Of a DNA stretch of 33,206 bases, positions 1-7,336 are shown one piece after another. The DNA comes from Candidatus Kuenenbacteria bacterium (lineage in GTDB: Bacteria; Patescibacteriota; Patescibacteriia; UBA11705; JABHMO01), in NCBI GenBank assembly GCA_013202715.1, contig JABMRF010000003.1:1-33206 (forward strand), given 5' to 3'. Under the pieces are notes generated by a model. It did no database searches and was not told the origin of the DNA. It saw only the letters and a list, made by a program, of their open reading frames with translations. The first letter of the stretch is position 1; each line of letters opens with the position of its first letter. The position numbers were made by a program, and so were the translations under genes.

Positions 1-50
1 CTTTCCGTCCCGCCCGCAGGCGGGGCGACCGCACCGCAGGTGCGTAAAAC
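1..50. repeat. Two adjacent GC-rich hairpins (REP-like)
   Basis: Two short inverted repeats follow each other: one around CCCGCCCGCAGGCGGGG and one GCACCGCAGGTGC. They stand out from the AT-rich surroundings and lie downstream of the minus-strand tRNA gene. They resemble the paired palindromes seen near 22591-22619. The function is unknown; they could be a mobile REP-type element or help end tRNA transcription. Confidence 0.45.
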
Positions 51-75
51 TTCCGAAAATTCTGAAATTGTAAAT

Positions 76-163
76 TGGCGGAGGGTGAGGGATTTGAACC
101 CTCGAGAACTTGCGCTCAACACGCGTTCCAGGCGTGCGCCATAAGCCACTAGGCGAACCCTCC
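76..163 (-). tRNA. tRNA-Ser (anticodon GGA)
   Basis: Read on the minus strand, the acceptor stem GGAGGGT pairs with ACCCTCC, followed by discriminator G and an encoded CCA. The anticodon stem CACGC/GCGTG encloses loop CTGGAAC with anticodon GGA (bases 129-127), which reads UCC and UCU serine codons. The long variable arm between the anticodon and T arms (GTTGAGCGCAAGTTCTCGA region) and the TTCAAATC T-loop fit a class II tRNA. Length is 88 nt including CCA. Identity is clear from the anticodon, the long variable arm and G73. Confidence 0.95.
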
Positions 164-229
164 GGGATTAAATTAACAATTAACAATACTTAATTAACAA
201 TATCAGATTTCAAAAAAAATTTCAACTTT

Positions 230-263
230 ACCCCGCCCTCCGATAGAGACCGAGAGGCGGGGT
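230..263. repeat. GC-rich inverted repeat abutting a -35 box
   Basis: ACCCCGCC (230-237) pairs with GGCGGGGT (256-263), with CTC/GAG extending the stem. The last base overlaps the first T of the TTGACA box of the phosphatidyltransferase promoter. It could be a REP-type element or an operator; nothing here decides which. Confidence 0.5.
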
Positions 264-290
264 TGACAATCACCTAAAATCCGTTAAAAT
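263..290 (+). promoter_or_regulatory. Promoter of the CDP-alcohol phosphatidyltransferase gene
   Basis: TTGACA at 263-268 and TAAAAT at 285-290 with a 16-bp spacer. It lies about 47 bp upstream of the start codon at 337; GGAGG at 325-329 is the ribosome binding site. Confidence 0.7.
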
Positions 291-336
291 GGAGAACATT
301 GAATAGAACGTTGACAATTTACATGGAGGCATCCTT

Positions 337-930
337 ATGACACCCGGAAAATTCGATTTTTGGAAAGATCTAGAAAAGGGGTGGATACCAAATACGATCA
401 CCTTCATCGGCATAGTTCTGATTTTGCCGACAATCAGTCTCTTAAATAACGGTACAATGATCGGTGGCCTGGCAATTTTTGTACTGGCTTGGATCTGTGA
501 CTTCCTTGATGGTTGGTCCGCACGAAAATTCAACGGAACATCACAAATCGGGGCGTTCTTCGACCCACTTGCAGATAAAATCTTCACAATCACTTTTTTA
601 ATTTATTACTGGGACCAAATCGCAATCTGGATCAGCGTCCCAATCATTGCTCTAGGAACAACGCTGACTGGTGTTCGGATTTACAAGATCAACTACGGCA
701 AGAAAAAAGAAGTTGAATACAACATCATGGCCAGACTTTCGGGAAAAGTAAAAGCAAATGTCGAGAGAGGTGCATTTTGTCTGATCATTTTGTGCCAAAC
801 GTACATTGCTTATCACATTCTTCCGGAAGGTAGCCTCCATTACGCCACAATCATTGCCAATATTGCACTCGGCGTAAGTATCATTTTCGCGGGCTTTAGT
901 CTGAGTCACCAGATTCGAGAAATCTCGTAG
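337..930 (+). CDS. CDP-alcohol phosphatidyltransferase family protein (PgsA-like)
   Basis: A 197-residue integral membrane enzyme. It has the full family signature at residues 55-80: D55, D58-G59, A62-R63, G72, D76 and D80 (pattern D-x2-DG-x2-AR-x8-G-x3-D-x3-D), which binds the metal and the CDP moiety. Hydrophobic segments lie around residues 20-55, 82-105 and 140-190. Members move a phosphoalcohol from a CDP-linked donor to an acceptor alcohol, making phospholipid head groups; bacterial PgsA makes phosphatidylglycerol phosphate. The exact acceptor cannot be read from sequence, so the PgsA label is only the commonest case. The ATG at 337 is supported by GGAGG 8 bp upstream and a promoter at 263-290. 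It is monocistronic, with a terminator right after the stop. Confidence 0.85.
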   Translation: MTPGKFDFWKDLEKGWIPNTITFIGIVLILPTISLLNNGTMIGGLAIFVLAWICDFLDGWSARKFNGTSQIGAFFDPLADKIFTITFLIYYWDQIAIWISVPIIALGTTLTGVRIYKINYGKKKEVEYNIMARLSGKVKANVERGAFCLIILCQTYIAYHILPEGSLHYATIIANIALGVSIIFAGFSLSHQIREIS

Positions 931-941
931 CAAACATAAAT

Positions 942-973
942 CTCCCTGCTGAAATCAGTAAGGGAGTTTTTTA
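942..973 (+). terminator. Intrinsic terminator after the phosphatidyltransferase gene
   Basis: CTCCCT (942-947) pairs with AGGGAG (961-966), with further pairing inside the loop (GCTGA/TCAGT), followed by a T run from 967. Confidence 0.8.
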
Positions 974-1003
974 TATATTTTTACAATATATTTAAGCGTA
1001 GTA

Positions 1004-1032
1004 TTGACAAATAATTTGTAGTTTGATAGCAT
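1004..1032 (+). promoter_or_regulatory. Promoter of the small gene at 1092
   Basis: TTGACA at 1004-1009 and TAGCAT at 1027-1032 with a 17-bp spacer. GGAG at 1081-1084 precedes the ATG at 1092. Confidence 0.65.
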
Positions 1033-1091
1033 TAGATATTCGAGTTCCAAGATCCATGCGGTAATACGCAATTAACAACAGGAGTAGACGG

Positions 1092-1379
1092 ATGGCGCAA
1101 ACAGAACAAAAGCTGGTAATCTACGTGCTCGATCAAGATGAAGATGGAAATGTAGTAAGCTCATTAGGAAGAAACGGCTACTTCAGAGAAGCTGGATCAG
1201 GAAACGTCGTGACTTTCAAGAAACTCGCAGAAGAACGCTGGGTGCTGATACGCGAATCAGCAATGGGTGGTGGTCACGTGGCACTCATAGAATCAAATAA
1301 CAAAACATTTGACGAAAAAACTGTTGCAGCCAGTGCATTTGTATCGCTCCTGGTTTTCGAGAGAAAAATCATGACTTAA
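1092..1379 (+). CDS. Hypothetical small protein (95 aa)
   Basis: I do not recognise a family. The protein is soluble-looking, with no signal peptide, membrane segment or cysteines. It begins with a beta-like stretch (KLVIYVLDQDEDG) and has a glycine-rich turn (MGGGHVAL) near residue 57. The gene is convincing because it is a complete expression unit: TTGACA-17-TAGCAT promoter, a good GGAG site 7 bp before ATG and an intrinsic terminator 46 bp after the stop. It has no operon partner. A single promoter and strong ribosome site suggest a well-expressed cytoplasmic protein, but that is inference. Confidence 0.7.
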   Translation: MAQTEQKLVIYVLDQDEDGNVVSSLGRNGYFREAGSGNVVTFKKLAEERWVLIRESAMGGGHVALIESNNKTFDEKTVAASAFVSLLVFERKIMT

Positions 1380-1425
1380 GAAAACAAAGAGCCTCGAGCA
1401 ACATAGCGTCTCGTGAAAAATAAAT

Positions 1426-1456
1426 CTCCCTGCTGAGCTCAGCCGGGAGTTTTTTT
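1426..1456 (+). terminator. Intrinsic terminator, possibly bidirectional
   Basis: CTCCC (1426-1430) pairs with GGGAG (1445-1449); GCTGA and TCAGC pair inside. A T7 run follows at 1450-1456. It lies between converging genes, and the minus-strand side also has a T-rich tail, so it may serve the zinc-ribbon gene too. Confidence 0.8.
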
Positions 1457-1457
1457 A

Positions 1458-1805
1458 TTACGGAGTGTAAATCGCAGTGCCTCTGGTTCTCCAATTCGGA
1501 TCACGCTTATCCATACAACTAGCGCAGTTGGTTGGTTTACTGCTGAACTTTGACGGATCATAACTGAATCCTTCATGGCAATGTTGACACACTGCACTTG
1601 CAGTGCGATCAGCCACAGATCCGGAACTCAAATTTGTACTTCTCCTTGTTGCCGGCGGAGACGGAGAATAAATCGGTGTCCCAGTTGATCTCCAACCCGG
1701 ATGACGCACATCCTGGCAACTGCCGCAATTTGACGGTACGCCACTAAATCGGCTGGAATTGTATGAAAAACTTCCTCCACATTTACTGCAAGTTGCGGTT
1801 CCCAT
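1458..1805 (-). CDS. Tandem zinc-ribbon protein
   Basis: A 115-residue protein built from two copies of one zinc-binding unit. Copy 1 has C6, C9, C27 and C30; copy 2 has C73, C76, C94 and C97. Both follow C-x2-C-x17-C-x2-C, and both share aromatic and proline positions (FSY, then F-S, then P-x-NC). Each copy is followed by a similar tail with W-R and TP-IY or TA-IY, so the duplication covers about 46 residues. A serine-rich linker joins them. The start at 1805 has AAGGAG 5 bp upstream, one of the few minus-strand genes here with a clear ribosome site. The function is unknown; such ribbons bind nucleic acid or protein. The cysteine spacing matches the zinc site in the tail of the TraD-like ATPase (22584-24497). 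Confidence 0.8.
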   Translation of the reverse strand: MGTATCSKCGGSFSYNSSRFSGVPSNCGSCQDVRHPGWRSTGTPIYSPSPPATRRSTNLSSGSVADRTASAVCQHCHEGFSYDPSKFSSKPTNCASCMDKRDPNWRTRGTAIYTP

Positions 1806-1936
1806 GACATCTCCTTTTTACTGTTAAACAACCGAACACTTCTATTTTCAATATAACACAATTGTCAGGATTGTAAATCCCAAACCACGACTCAGTCAAA
1901 CTATCTTGTAATTTTACACTAATTTTACGCAAGACC

Positions 1937-1965
1937 TTGACAAATCTGAGATCATTTGCTATAAT
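1937..1965 (+). promoter_or_regulatory. Consensus promoter for the 2008-2741 gene pair
   Basis: TTGACA at 1937-1942 and TATAAT at 1960-1965, spacer exactly 17 bp. The predicted transcript starts near 1972, which excludes the in-frame TTG at 1969 as start codon. Confidence 0.85.
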
Positions 1966-2007
1966 TAATTGTTCGAAGTTCGCACATTGACTCACGAAGG
2001 AGAAAAG

Positions 2008-2460
2008 ATGGAAAACAGCATTATCCCGACAAAAATGAAGTGGCTTCTCGCAGTACTGCTTGTGGTAGTCGGAGTTATTGCACTTAGTGGTACGCAACTT
2101 GCGAAAAATACTTTCGGAACTTTCCTCGGCGTTGGCAGTTGCCCGAATTGCAACACTACCTGGAATGAAACAGAGCACGGTTCCGTGCCTTACAAAAAAG
2201 CCGTACAAGGCGTTGATTTCAATGTACAGATAGAAAACGGGACAGCAGAAGATATCGGCCTGAAGTCAGCATCCGGCACATATGGCGTGATGCTCTGCAA
2301 TGAATGCCTCGACCATCCAGAAAGACTCAACACCACCCAAATTCATCAACACCTGCTGGATCACGGTTGGTCGAAAGATGATGCTGAGGCGGCCAAGATC
2401 GCTATTGAGCAGTACAAACAAGAAAAATCTGAAGAAACAAATCTGGCATTAAATCAATAA
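2008..2460 (+). CDS. Hypothetical membrane-anchored four-cysteine protein
   Basis: A 150-residue protein with one membrane segment at about residues 11-28, then an outer or periplasm-like domain with C45-x2-C48 and C97-x2-C100. The two CxxC knuckles are about 50 residues apart and could form one zinc site. The C-terminal third is helical and acidic. The start at 2008 is chosen over the upstream TTG at 1969 because GAAGGAG lies just before it and the TTG would overlap the transcription start. It shares a promoter with the gene at 2481, 20 bp downstream. I recognise no family; a thin-envelope or stress role would be a guess. Confidence 0.75.
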   Translation: MENSIIPTKMKWLLAVLLVVVGVIALSGTQLAKNTFGTFLGVGSCPNCNTTWNETEHGSVPYKKAVQGVDFNVQIENGTAEDIGLKSASGTYGVMLCNECLDHPERLNTTQIHQHLLDHGWSKDDAEAAKIAIEQYKQEKSEETNLALNQ

Positions 2461-2480
2461 ATTCCACACAGGAGGAGAAA

Positions 2481-2741
2481 ATGGGATTTGTAACAAAAGA
2501 AAGTGTGATGGCTCGTTTCAACGATAATCAGGACAGAATAGAGTCAGCATTTCGTGAAACAGTAGACTCTAAACTGAGCAGTTTCTGTCCTGGAAATACA
2601 ATTTCACTAACTGTTCCGGGAAACCTTCATAGTGACCGGCTAGTGAAGATCATAGCAGATTGTACGAAAGCCGGCTGGACAGCTGACTCATGCAGCCTGG
2701 ACCCAAAAGAGCCGGGCACCATCATGCTGAACATCAGCTAA
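2481..2741 (+). CDS. Hypothetical small protein (86 aa)
   Basis: Second gene of a two-gene unit, with AGGAGGAG right before the ATG and a terminator after the stop. The protein is soluble, with three cysteines (C36, C61 and C67) and an alternating helix-strand look. Residues about 41-86 (a TISLTVP strand, a helix, then TIMLNIS) suggest a small alpha/beta fold. I see no known motif. Cotranscription with the membrane-anchored cysteine protein hints at a joint role, but nothing more can be said. Confidence 0.7.
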   Translation: MGFVTKESVMARFNDNQDRIESAFRETVDSKLSSFCPGNTISLTVPGNLHSDRLVKIIADCTKAGWTADSCSLDPKEPGTIMLNIS

Positions 2742-2754
2742 ACTGCAAACCAAA

Positions 2755-2787
2755 ACTCCCAACCACATCCGGTCGGGAGTCTTTTTA
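2755..2787 (+). terminator. Intrinsic terminator of the 2008-2741 unit
   Basis: ACTCCC (2755-2760) pairs with GGGAGT (2775-2780), with ACC/GGT pairing inside, followed by CTTTTT. Confidence 0.8.
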
Positions 2788-2811
2788 TATCTAGGTTTTA
2801 TTCACTAATCT

Positions 2812-3543
2812 CTATTCACCTAGCAATCCATCAATCAACCCTTTAAACTGCTCAAACGGTAATGCGCCACTGATAAGCTGGCCGTTCACAAATGTGGCCG
2901 GTGTGCCACTAACTCCAGCTGCGCCACCTTCATTCATTTGCTTACTAATCTTTGAAGCGTATTGTCCTGAATCAAGACAAGTATCAAACTTTGTTGTATT
3001 TAATCCTAAGGCTTTGGCAACTGATTTCCATTTTGTGACACTCATATCACTAACCAAATTTGCTTCGAAAATCTTGTCATACATTTCCCAAAACTTACCT
3101 TGTTCACCAGCACACTCTGAAGCTTCAGACGCTTTCTGAGCATTTTGATGAAATGATAACGGGAAATGTCGAGTTACAAAAGCAATTTTGTTTCCATATG
3201 TTGCCTTGATCTGCTTTGCAGTTTCATAATGACGTGCACAAAACGGACACTCAAAGTCTGTGTATTCAATCAACACGACTTTGGCATCTTTATTTCCAAA
3301 AACATAATCTTCACTATCAATTGGCGGAACAGGACTTGCAGTTGGTTCTTGTACATCATCATTTACTACTTCGTCTGGCTGGGCATTTGCTGCCAAGTCA
3401 ACTGGTTGCTTATTACTAAAAACGACAATCAGCAAAACAAAAAACGCAATTACGGAAAGTAATGCCATTCCGGCAAAAAACCCCATAAAAAAGTTAGTTT
3501 TGGTAGCTGAATTCGCTTTCCTTGGTGTGTGTTCTTCTGTCAT
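2812..3543 (-). CDS. Membrane-anchored DsbA-like thiol:disulfide protein
   Basis: A 243-residue thioredoxin-fold protein. Residues 1-17 are polar and 18-42 form a membrane anchor. A low-complexity linker runs to about residue 75, and the DsbA-like domain follows. The active site is C99-P-F-C102 after EYTDFE, and the cis-proline loop is at T214-P215. A second cysteine pair (C144, C189) could form a structural disulfide. Members of the Thioredoxin_4/DsbA group oxidise or isomerise disulfides outside the membrane, so the domain should face outward. It is transcribed from its own promoter (3654-3682) with a leader of about 100 nt and no clear Shine-Dalgarno. Family assignment is firm; oxidase versus isomerase is not decided by sequence. 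Confidence 0.88.
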   Translation of the reverse strand: MTEEHTPRKANSATKTNFFMGFFAGMALLSVIAFFVLLIVVFSNKQPVDLAANAQPDEVVNDDVQEPTASPVPPIDSEDYVFGNKDAKVVLIEYTDFECPFCARHYETAKQIKATYGNKIAFVTRHFPLSFHQNAQKASEASECAGEQGKFWEMYDKIFEANLVSDMSVTKWKSVAKALGLNTTKFDTCLDSGQYASKISKQMNEGGAAGVSGTPATFVNGQLISGALPFEQFKGLIDGLLGE

Positions 3544-3653
3544 ATGAAAAAAGACAAAGGAGATAAAGGGGATAAAGGGGATTTAATTGAAGTCTCAATC
3601 TTCTTGACCCTCTTTAGTCATCTTTATCTTCCTAATTTGTTATTTGTTCCCGT

Positions 3654-3682
3654 ATTTTATCAAATCCCCTCAAGCATGTCAA
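3654..3682 (-). promoter_or_regulatory. Promoter of the DsbA-like gene
   Basis: On the minus strand, TTGACA (3682-3677) and TAAAAT (3659-3654) have a 17-bp spacer. It lies just past the stop codon of the AMP phosphorylase gene. Confidence 0.75.
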
Positions 3683-3686
3683 ATTG

Positions 3687-5183
3687 CTAGATGTGGAAAA
3701 TCACATTCATCTCCGCGGCAACCTTTCCAAGTTTAAGCCGCTCTTTATTACTGGCATACATTGTGTAAAGTTTTTGTCCCTTTTTGATCTTATCCCCAAA
3801 ATGAACATGGATGTGAATGCCGGCAAACTTATCTATCGGCGCGCCAAGATTCATGCAGACTTCATTAATTGCGCGATTGTTTACAAATTTAATTTTGCCT
3901 GATTTCTTAGAATGAATCTCGTATCGTTCAACTTCCTGCATAACCTCTTCAGAATTTATATTTTTTTGCCCACCCTGAGCTACGACAATTTGGTTCATTT
4001 TTTTCCAAGCCTGTCCGTTTTTAACTTGTTCTTTGGCAATCTTATATCCCTGCCCTTTTTTGCAATAACCTTTTAATTCCAATAACAAGCCAGACAGCCG
4101 ACATGATTTATTTTCTAAATCTAAGGGTCTAAATTTGTGGCATTGCAATACTCGAAGCACGTCGCGCGCTTCCAGCGCAGGCCCAATTCCCTTTCCTACA
4201 GGCTCCCTTGCAGGAGTGGCCACAACATTAACTTTTATTTTAAATTTTTTGCAAAGAACCTTGAACTTCTTTTCAATTTCCCGGGCATGTTTCATGGTTG
4301 GTACTTTGCAGGATTCTCCAACTGGAACATCAATTAATAAATAATCAACTCCGGTAGCAACTTTTTTCGCCATAATGCTAACAATCATTTTATCATAAGA
4401 TTCAATTGCGAGTGGCCTTGAAACTTTTATAATTTTATCATCTGCCGGAGCCATTCTCACTCCGCCACCCCAAACCAGACAACCCTTTGTTTTTCGGACT
4501 ATCTGCATTATTTCTTTTAAACTGAAGCTAACAGGGCAAAGAACTTCCATCATATCTGCCGTTCCAGCCGGAGATGTAATTGCGCGAGAAGATGTTTTTG
4601 GAATGTAAATCCCAAGAGAGGCGATAATTGAAACAATGATCGGCGTCATCCGGTTTCCGGCCAATCCGCCAACTGAATGTTTATCCACAACCTTAATGTT
4701 TTTGAAATTAAACTGCTCACCGGTTTCAGCCATTGCTTTTGCCACGAAATACATCTCCTCTTCTGAAAACTCTTTTACAAACCCGCTGGCCGCGTAATAA
4801 GTTGTTTCAATTTTTCCAAAACGACCATCAGCAATATCTTTGATCAGCGCATAAATCTCATCATAGGTAGCAGGTTGCCCCAACATTTTCTTTTTTAATG
4901 TTTCAATAGATAAAGGTCTAGATTCCAAACTAACCTCCGCCACGTCATCTTTTTCGATCTGTTTTTTTTGCCAAACTTCTTCAAATAAACCAATTTCCCC
5001 TGCTTTTACTTTTTTCTCTGTTACATCCACAACCGCGGTAATTGATTTATTTTTTTTCCAAACTAAACGAACCCGATCACCGGGATGAATTCCATAGTTC
5101 TCTGCTTCTTCCTCGTTCAACAAAACAATCGGGTCTCCGCCGGTCGAAATGTCCAATTTTCTGCATTTTAGATAATAGGCCAT
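3687..5183 (-). CDS. deoA: AMP phosphorylase (archaeal-type DeoA homologue)
   Basis: A 498-residue member of the thymidine/AMP phosphorylase family. It carries the family core KHSVGG (168-173) and the phosphate/nucleoside motif SSRAITSPAGTAD (198-210). It also has an extra N-terminal beta domain of about 85 residues, which marks the archaeal AMP phosphorylase branch rather than bacterial thymidine phosphorylase (about 440 aa). It splits nucleoside 5'-monophosphates with phosphate into base and ribose 1,5-bisphosphate, the first step of the AMP salvage route. The next two enzymes, R15P isomerase and RuBisCO, are encoded nearby on the same strand, which strongly supports this specificity. No Shine-Dalgarno is visible before the ATG. 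Substrate range (AMP, CMP, UMP) cannot be judged here. Confidence 0.93.
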   Translation of the reverse strand: MAYYLKCRKLDISTGGDPIVLLNEEEAENYGIHPGDRVRLVWKKNKSITAVVDVTEKKVKAGEIGLFEEVWQKKQIEKDDVAEVSLESRPLSIETLKKKMLGQPATYDEIYALIKDIADGRFGKIETTYYAASGFVKEFSEEEMYFVAKAMAETGEQFNFKNIKVVDKHSVGGLAGNRMTPIIVSIIASLGIYIPKTSSRAITSPAGTADMMEVLCPVSFSLKEIMQIVRKTKGCLVWGGGVRMAPADDKIIKVSRPLAIESYDKMIVSIMAKKVATGVDYLLIDVPVGESCKVPTMKHAREIEKKFKVLCKKFKIKVNVVATPAREPVGKGIGPALEARDVLRVLQCHKFRPLDLENKSCRLSGLLLELKGYCKKGQGYKIAKEQVKNGQAWKKMNQIVVAQGGQKNINSEEVMQEVERYEIHSKKSGKIKFVNNRAINEVCMNLGAPIDKFAGIHIHVHFGDKIKKGQKLYTMYASNKERLKLGKVAAEMNVIFHI

Positions 5184-5185
5184 AG

Positions 5186-5299
5186 AAATGTAAAATTAAA
5201 AACTATAAATGTAAAACCACAATCAAAATTTTAAATAGAAAATATTTTTGATTTATTTTTTAAGTTTGTGGTTTTGCATTTTTCATTTTGCATTTTTGT
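5186..5299. repeat. AT-rich imperfect palindromic element (about 115 bp)
   Basis: The left arm (AATGTAAAACCACAATCAAAA, 5208-5228) is mirrored by the right arm (TTGTGGTTTTGCATTTTTC, 5266-5284). Outer parts also repeat the aatgYaaaa pattern. It fills the whole gap between the RuBisCO and AMP phosphorylase genes. A half copy sits inside the ATP-grasp gene at 14102-14147, so it looks like a mobile MITE-like unit. Confidence 0.6.
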
Positions 5300-6583
5300 T
5301 TATCTCTGCTGTTTATACTTAACTCCACCCCACTGATCCAGGGCAGTTTTTAATTCTGGATGAAATTTTGCTTGTTCTTTTAGAGATTTTTTTTCAAAAA
5401 TTGCTTCTGCTGCCTGAGCGCAGGCTCTAGCTCCTGCAGCTGATCCGTCCTTGTGGCCGTGAACTCCGCCACCAAAATTGGCAATAATATCATGGCCAAG
5501 AATTTCTTCCAGTTTTGGTAATAACGCAGGATGCAATCCGCCAGAGGCAATTGGCATAGTTGGCTTTAGAGCCGACCAATTTTCTCGGAGAATATGATAG
5601 TGTTGCCAGTCCTCACGCAAAAGCTCGTTAATTGATAAAACTTCCTGTTCAGATCCTTCCATTTTTCCAACAACCGTACCGGTGTGAAGCTGGTCAATCC
5701 CCGCTAAACGAGCTAATTTCGCTAAAACCAGCATTGTAATGCCATGCTTTGGATATCGGGTAAAAGTGCTGTGACCGGCTCTGTGGCCGTGTATAATGAG
5801 CCCCAAATTCTGCTTTCGCAAGTACTGCACATTATCGAGGCCGGTGGAGACAATATCAACCATCACGCATCGCCCACCAAGACTTTTCACATATTTTGCC
5901 CGCTCCAGCATTATGTCCGGCGGAGCGGTAACATTAGCAGCGTAAATTTTTATTTTACCAGTTTCTTTTTCAACTTTATCACGCATTGCCAATGTTCTTT
6001 TGATTCTCTCTTCAAATTTATTAAAAACCATACTGGTTAAATTTTCATCATCTTTTACCAGATCGATTCCATTTTTCCACACATCATAGGCCACTTGAGC
6101 GTGTTCGATAGCACTTAGGCCCACTTTTGGTTTAATAATTGAACCAAGTATGATTCGGTCTTTATTTTTTAATATTTTTCTGATGCCCTCAATTCCGAGC
6201 GCTGGGCCCTGAAAACTTTTTATATATTTTTCAGGAAACTCAACATCCACCAAACGCAAATTTTTTATCGCCTTCATGGAAAAAATATTTCCACCCACAC
6301 TTGATAAAAATTGTGGAATGCTTCCGAGCTCAAACAATTCCAAAGGATAAGCGATTTTGACAATATTTTGTTTTTCATTAAAATAAAAAACTTTTGCTCC
6401 TATTTTTTTTGCAACATCAGGTTTCAAGGTTGACAAATCGGTCCAAGAACCGATTGAACTTTCTCCGGCGACCGCTTCGGCCGCTTCGTTGAAAGCAATT
6501 GCCGGCTCCATATAAAAGGTAACCACAATTTCTTTGTTGTAATTTGGCTGATAAGTTGTGTCTATAAATCCGACGTGTGACAT
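5300..6583 (-). CDS. rbcL: RuBisCO large subunit, form III or II/III type
   Basis: A 427-residue RuBisCO with all catalytic parts. The K151-P-K153 active-site loop is present. The carbamylated lysine is K177 in LVKDDEN, with D179 and E180 for Mg. HGHRAGH has H265 and H267, loop-6 lysine K307 is in VGKMEG, SGGLHP is at 347-352, and the phosphate-binding GGG is at 371-373. ESS-x-GSW near residue 41 is the conserved N-domain contact. It carboxylates ribulose 1,5-bisphosphate to two 3-phosphoglycerate. No small subunit or phosphoribulokinase is nearby. The flanking AMP phosphorylase and R15P isomerase point to nucleotide salvage rather than a Calvin cycle. Length and context fit the CPR/archaeal forms; which subtype needs a tree. 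No Shine-Dalgarno precedes the ATG. Confidence 0.95.
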   Translation of the reverse strand: MSHVGFIDTTYQPNYNKEIVVTFYMEPAIAFNEAAEAVAGESSIGSWTDLSTLKPDVAKKIGAKVFYFNEKQNIVKIAYPLELFELGSIPQFLSSVGGNIFSMKAIKNLRLVDVEFPEKYIKSFQGPALGIEGIRKILKNKDRIILGSIIKPKVGLSAIEHAQVAYDVWKNGIDLVKDDENLTSMVFNKFEERIKRTLAMRDKVEKETGKIKIYAANVTAPPDIMLERAKYVKSLGGRCVMVDIVSTGLDNVQYLRKQNLGLIIHGHRAGHSTFTRYPKHGITMLVLAKLARLAGIDQLHTGTVVGKMEGSEQEVLSINELLREDWQHYHILRENWSALKPTMPIASGGLHPALLPKLEEILGHDIIANFGGGVHGHKDGSAAGARACAQAAEAIFEKKSLKEQAKFHPELKTALDQWGGVKYKQQR

Positions 6584-6647
6584 AGGGTTTAGAAATTAGG
6601 TTAAGGCTTAAAAATTGAGTAAAATTAGTGCATGAAACGAATAATTA

Positions 6648-6676
6648 TTGACAAATTTAATAAATCTAGCTATACT
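6648..6676 (+). promoter_or_regulatory. Promoter of the gene at 6714
   Basis: TTGACA at 6648-6653, TATACT at 6671-6676, spacer 17 bp. AACGAGGAGGG follows before the ATG at 6714. It lies in the divergent gap with the RuBisCO gene. Confidence 0.85.
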
Positions 6677-6713
6677 TCTATATCGTGGTCCAATCTAACA
6701 ACGAGGAGGGAAT

Positions 6714-7145
6714 ATGGCTGAAGGAGCTGACGCAATTCTCATTATTGGTCAAAGAATTGACTTTGATACAATTTCTCTCGCATTTTTCACATGGGATACA
6801 ACTGACCTTGATCTTGATAACGTCTTTCTACTTCACCCGGATAATGATCCTATTGAATTAGACGATGGTCAATGTTCGAACATCCATTCACTGGATGAAG
6901 AAATTACTCGCCTCTTTCTGATCAACTGGGGATCATACGGGCTTGGTAACGAACCATATGTTGGCGTTGAACTAGACTCAAGTATGTTCAATTCAGATCC
7001 TTTTGCTGATCCGAAAATCACAGTACTTTCTGAGAACCAAGAAGCGATTGCAGCTCGAATCGCTGAAGTCACAGCTCTCTTGCAAAAACTGGATCTTCCA
7101 TGTAACGATGTAGGTATTTACGTTACAACCTCGGTTGACACTTAG
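6714..7145 (+). CDS. Hypothetical acidic protein (143 aa)
   Basis: A strongly acidic soluble protein with many D and E residues and few K or R; no membrane segment. Residues 6-30 (AILIIGQRIDFDTISLAFFTW) look like two strands, and residues 107-130 form a helix. I recognise no family. The gene is well supported: consensus promoter 38 bp upstream, AGGAGG ribosome site and a clean terminator after the stop. It is divergent from the RuBisCO gene and interrupts the AMP-pathway genes on the opposite strand, so it is probably not part of that pathway. Confidence 0.75.
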   Translation: MAEGADAILIIGQRIDFDTISLAFFTWDTTDLDLDNVFLLHPDNDPIELDDGQCSNIHSLDEEITRLFLINWGSYGLGNEPYVGVELDSSMFNSDPFADPKITVLSENQEAIAARIAEVTALLQKLDLPCNDVGIYVTTSVDT

Positions 7146-7156
7146 GTTCAACCAGA

Positions 7157-7182
7157 CTGTTGCCAACGGCAGCAGTTTTTTT
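7157..7182 (+). terminator. Intrinsic terminator of the 6714 gene
   Basis: CTGTTGCC (7157-7164) pairs with GGCAGCAG (7168-7175) over an AAC loop with one G-T pair, followed by T7. Confidence 0.85.
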
Positions 7183-7336
7183 ATTCTTTAAATGTAGGTC
7201 TAACCAAAACTAAATTTCGCTCTGGATCACCTTTCACATTACTCCAATGTTTACCATCACAACATGTACACTTCTTATTGCCTTGTTGAATCTTGTTAAC
7301 CTGTCTAGCCCTGTTTAGCCTTGTTGCCTTTACCAC
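7181..7336 (-). CDS. Possible small cysteine-rich ORF (51 aa), uncertain
   Basis: An open frame begins with GTG at 7336, overlapping the stop of the R15P isomerase gene, and runs to TAA at 7183-7181. The product contains KKCTCCDGKHW followed by a basic, plausible-looking tail ending LVRPTFKE. The first third is derived from a simple repeated stretch (aacaagg/aaacagg) and may not be coding. There is no Shine-Dalgarno. It could be a coupled micro-gene, the degraded end of a former gene, or chance. Treat it as a weak call. Confidence 0.25.
   Translation of the reverse strand: MVKATRLNRARQVNKIQQGNKKCTCCDGKHWSNVKGDPERNLVLVRPTFKE

Noticed and set aside
1969..2007. TTG start adding 13 residues to the 2008 gene
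   Set aside because: It overlaps the predicted transcript start of a consensus promoter, and the ATG at 2008 has a good ribosome site.
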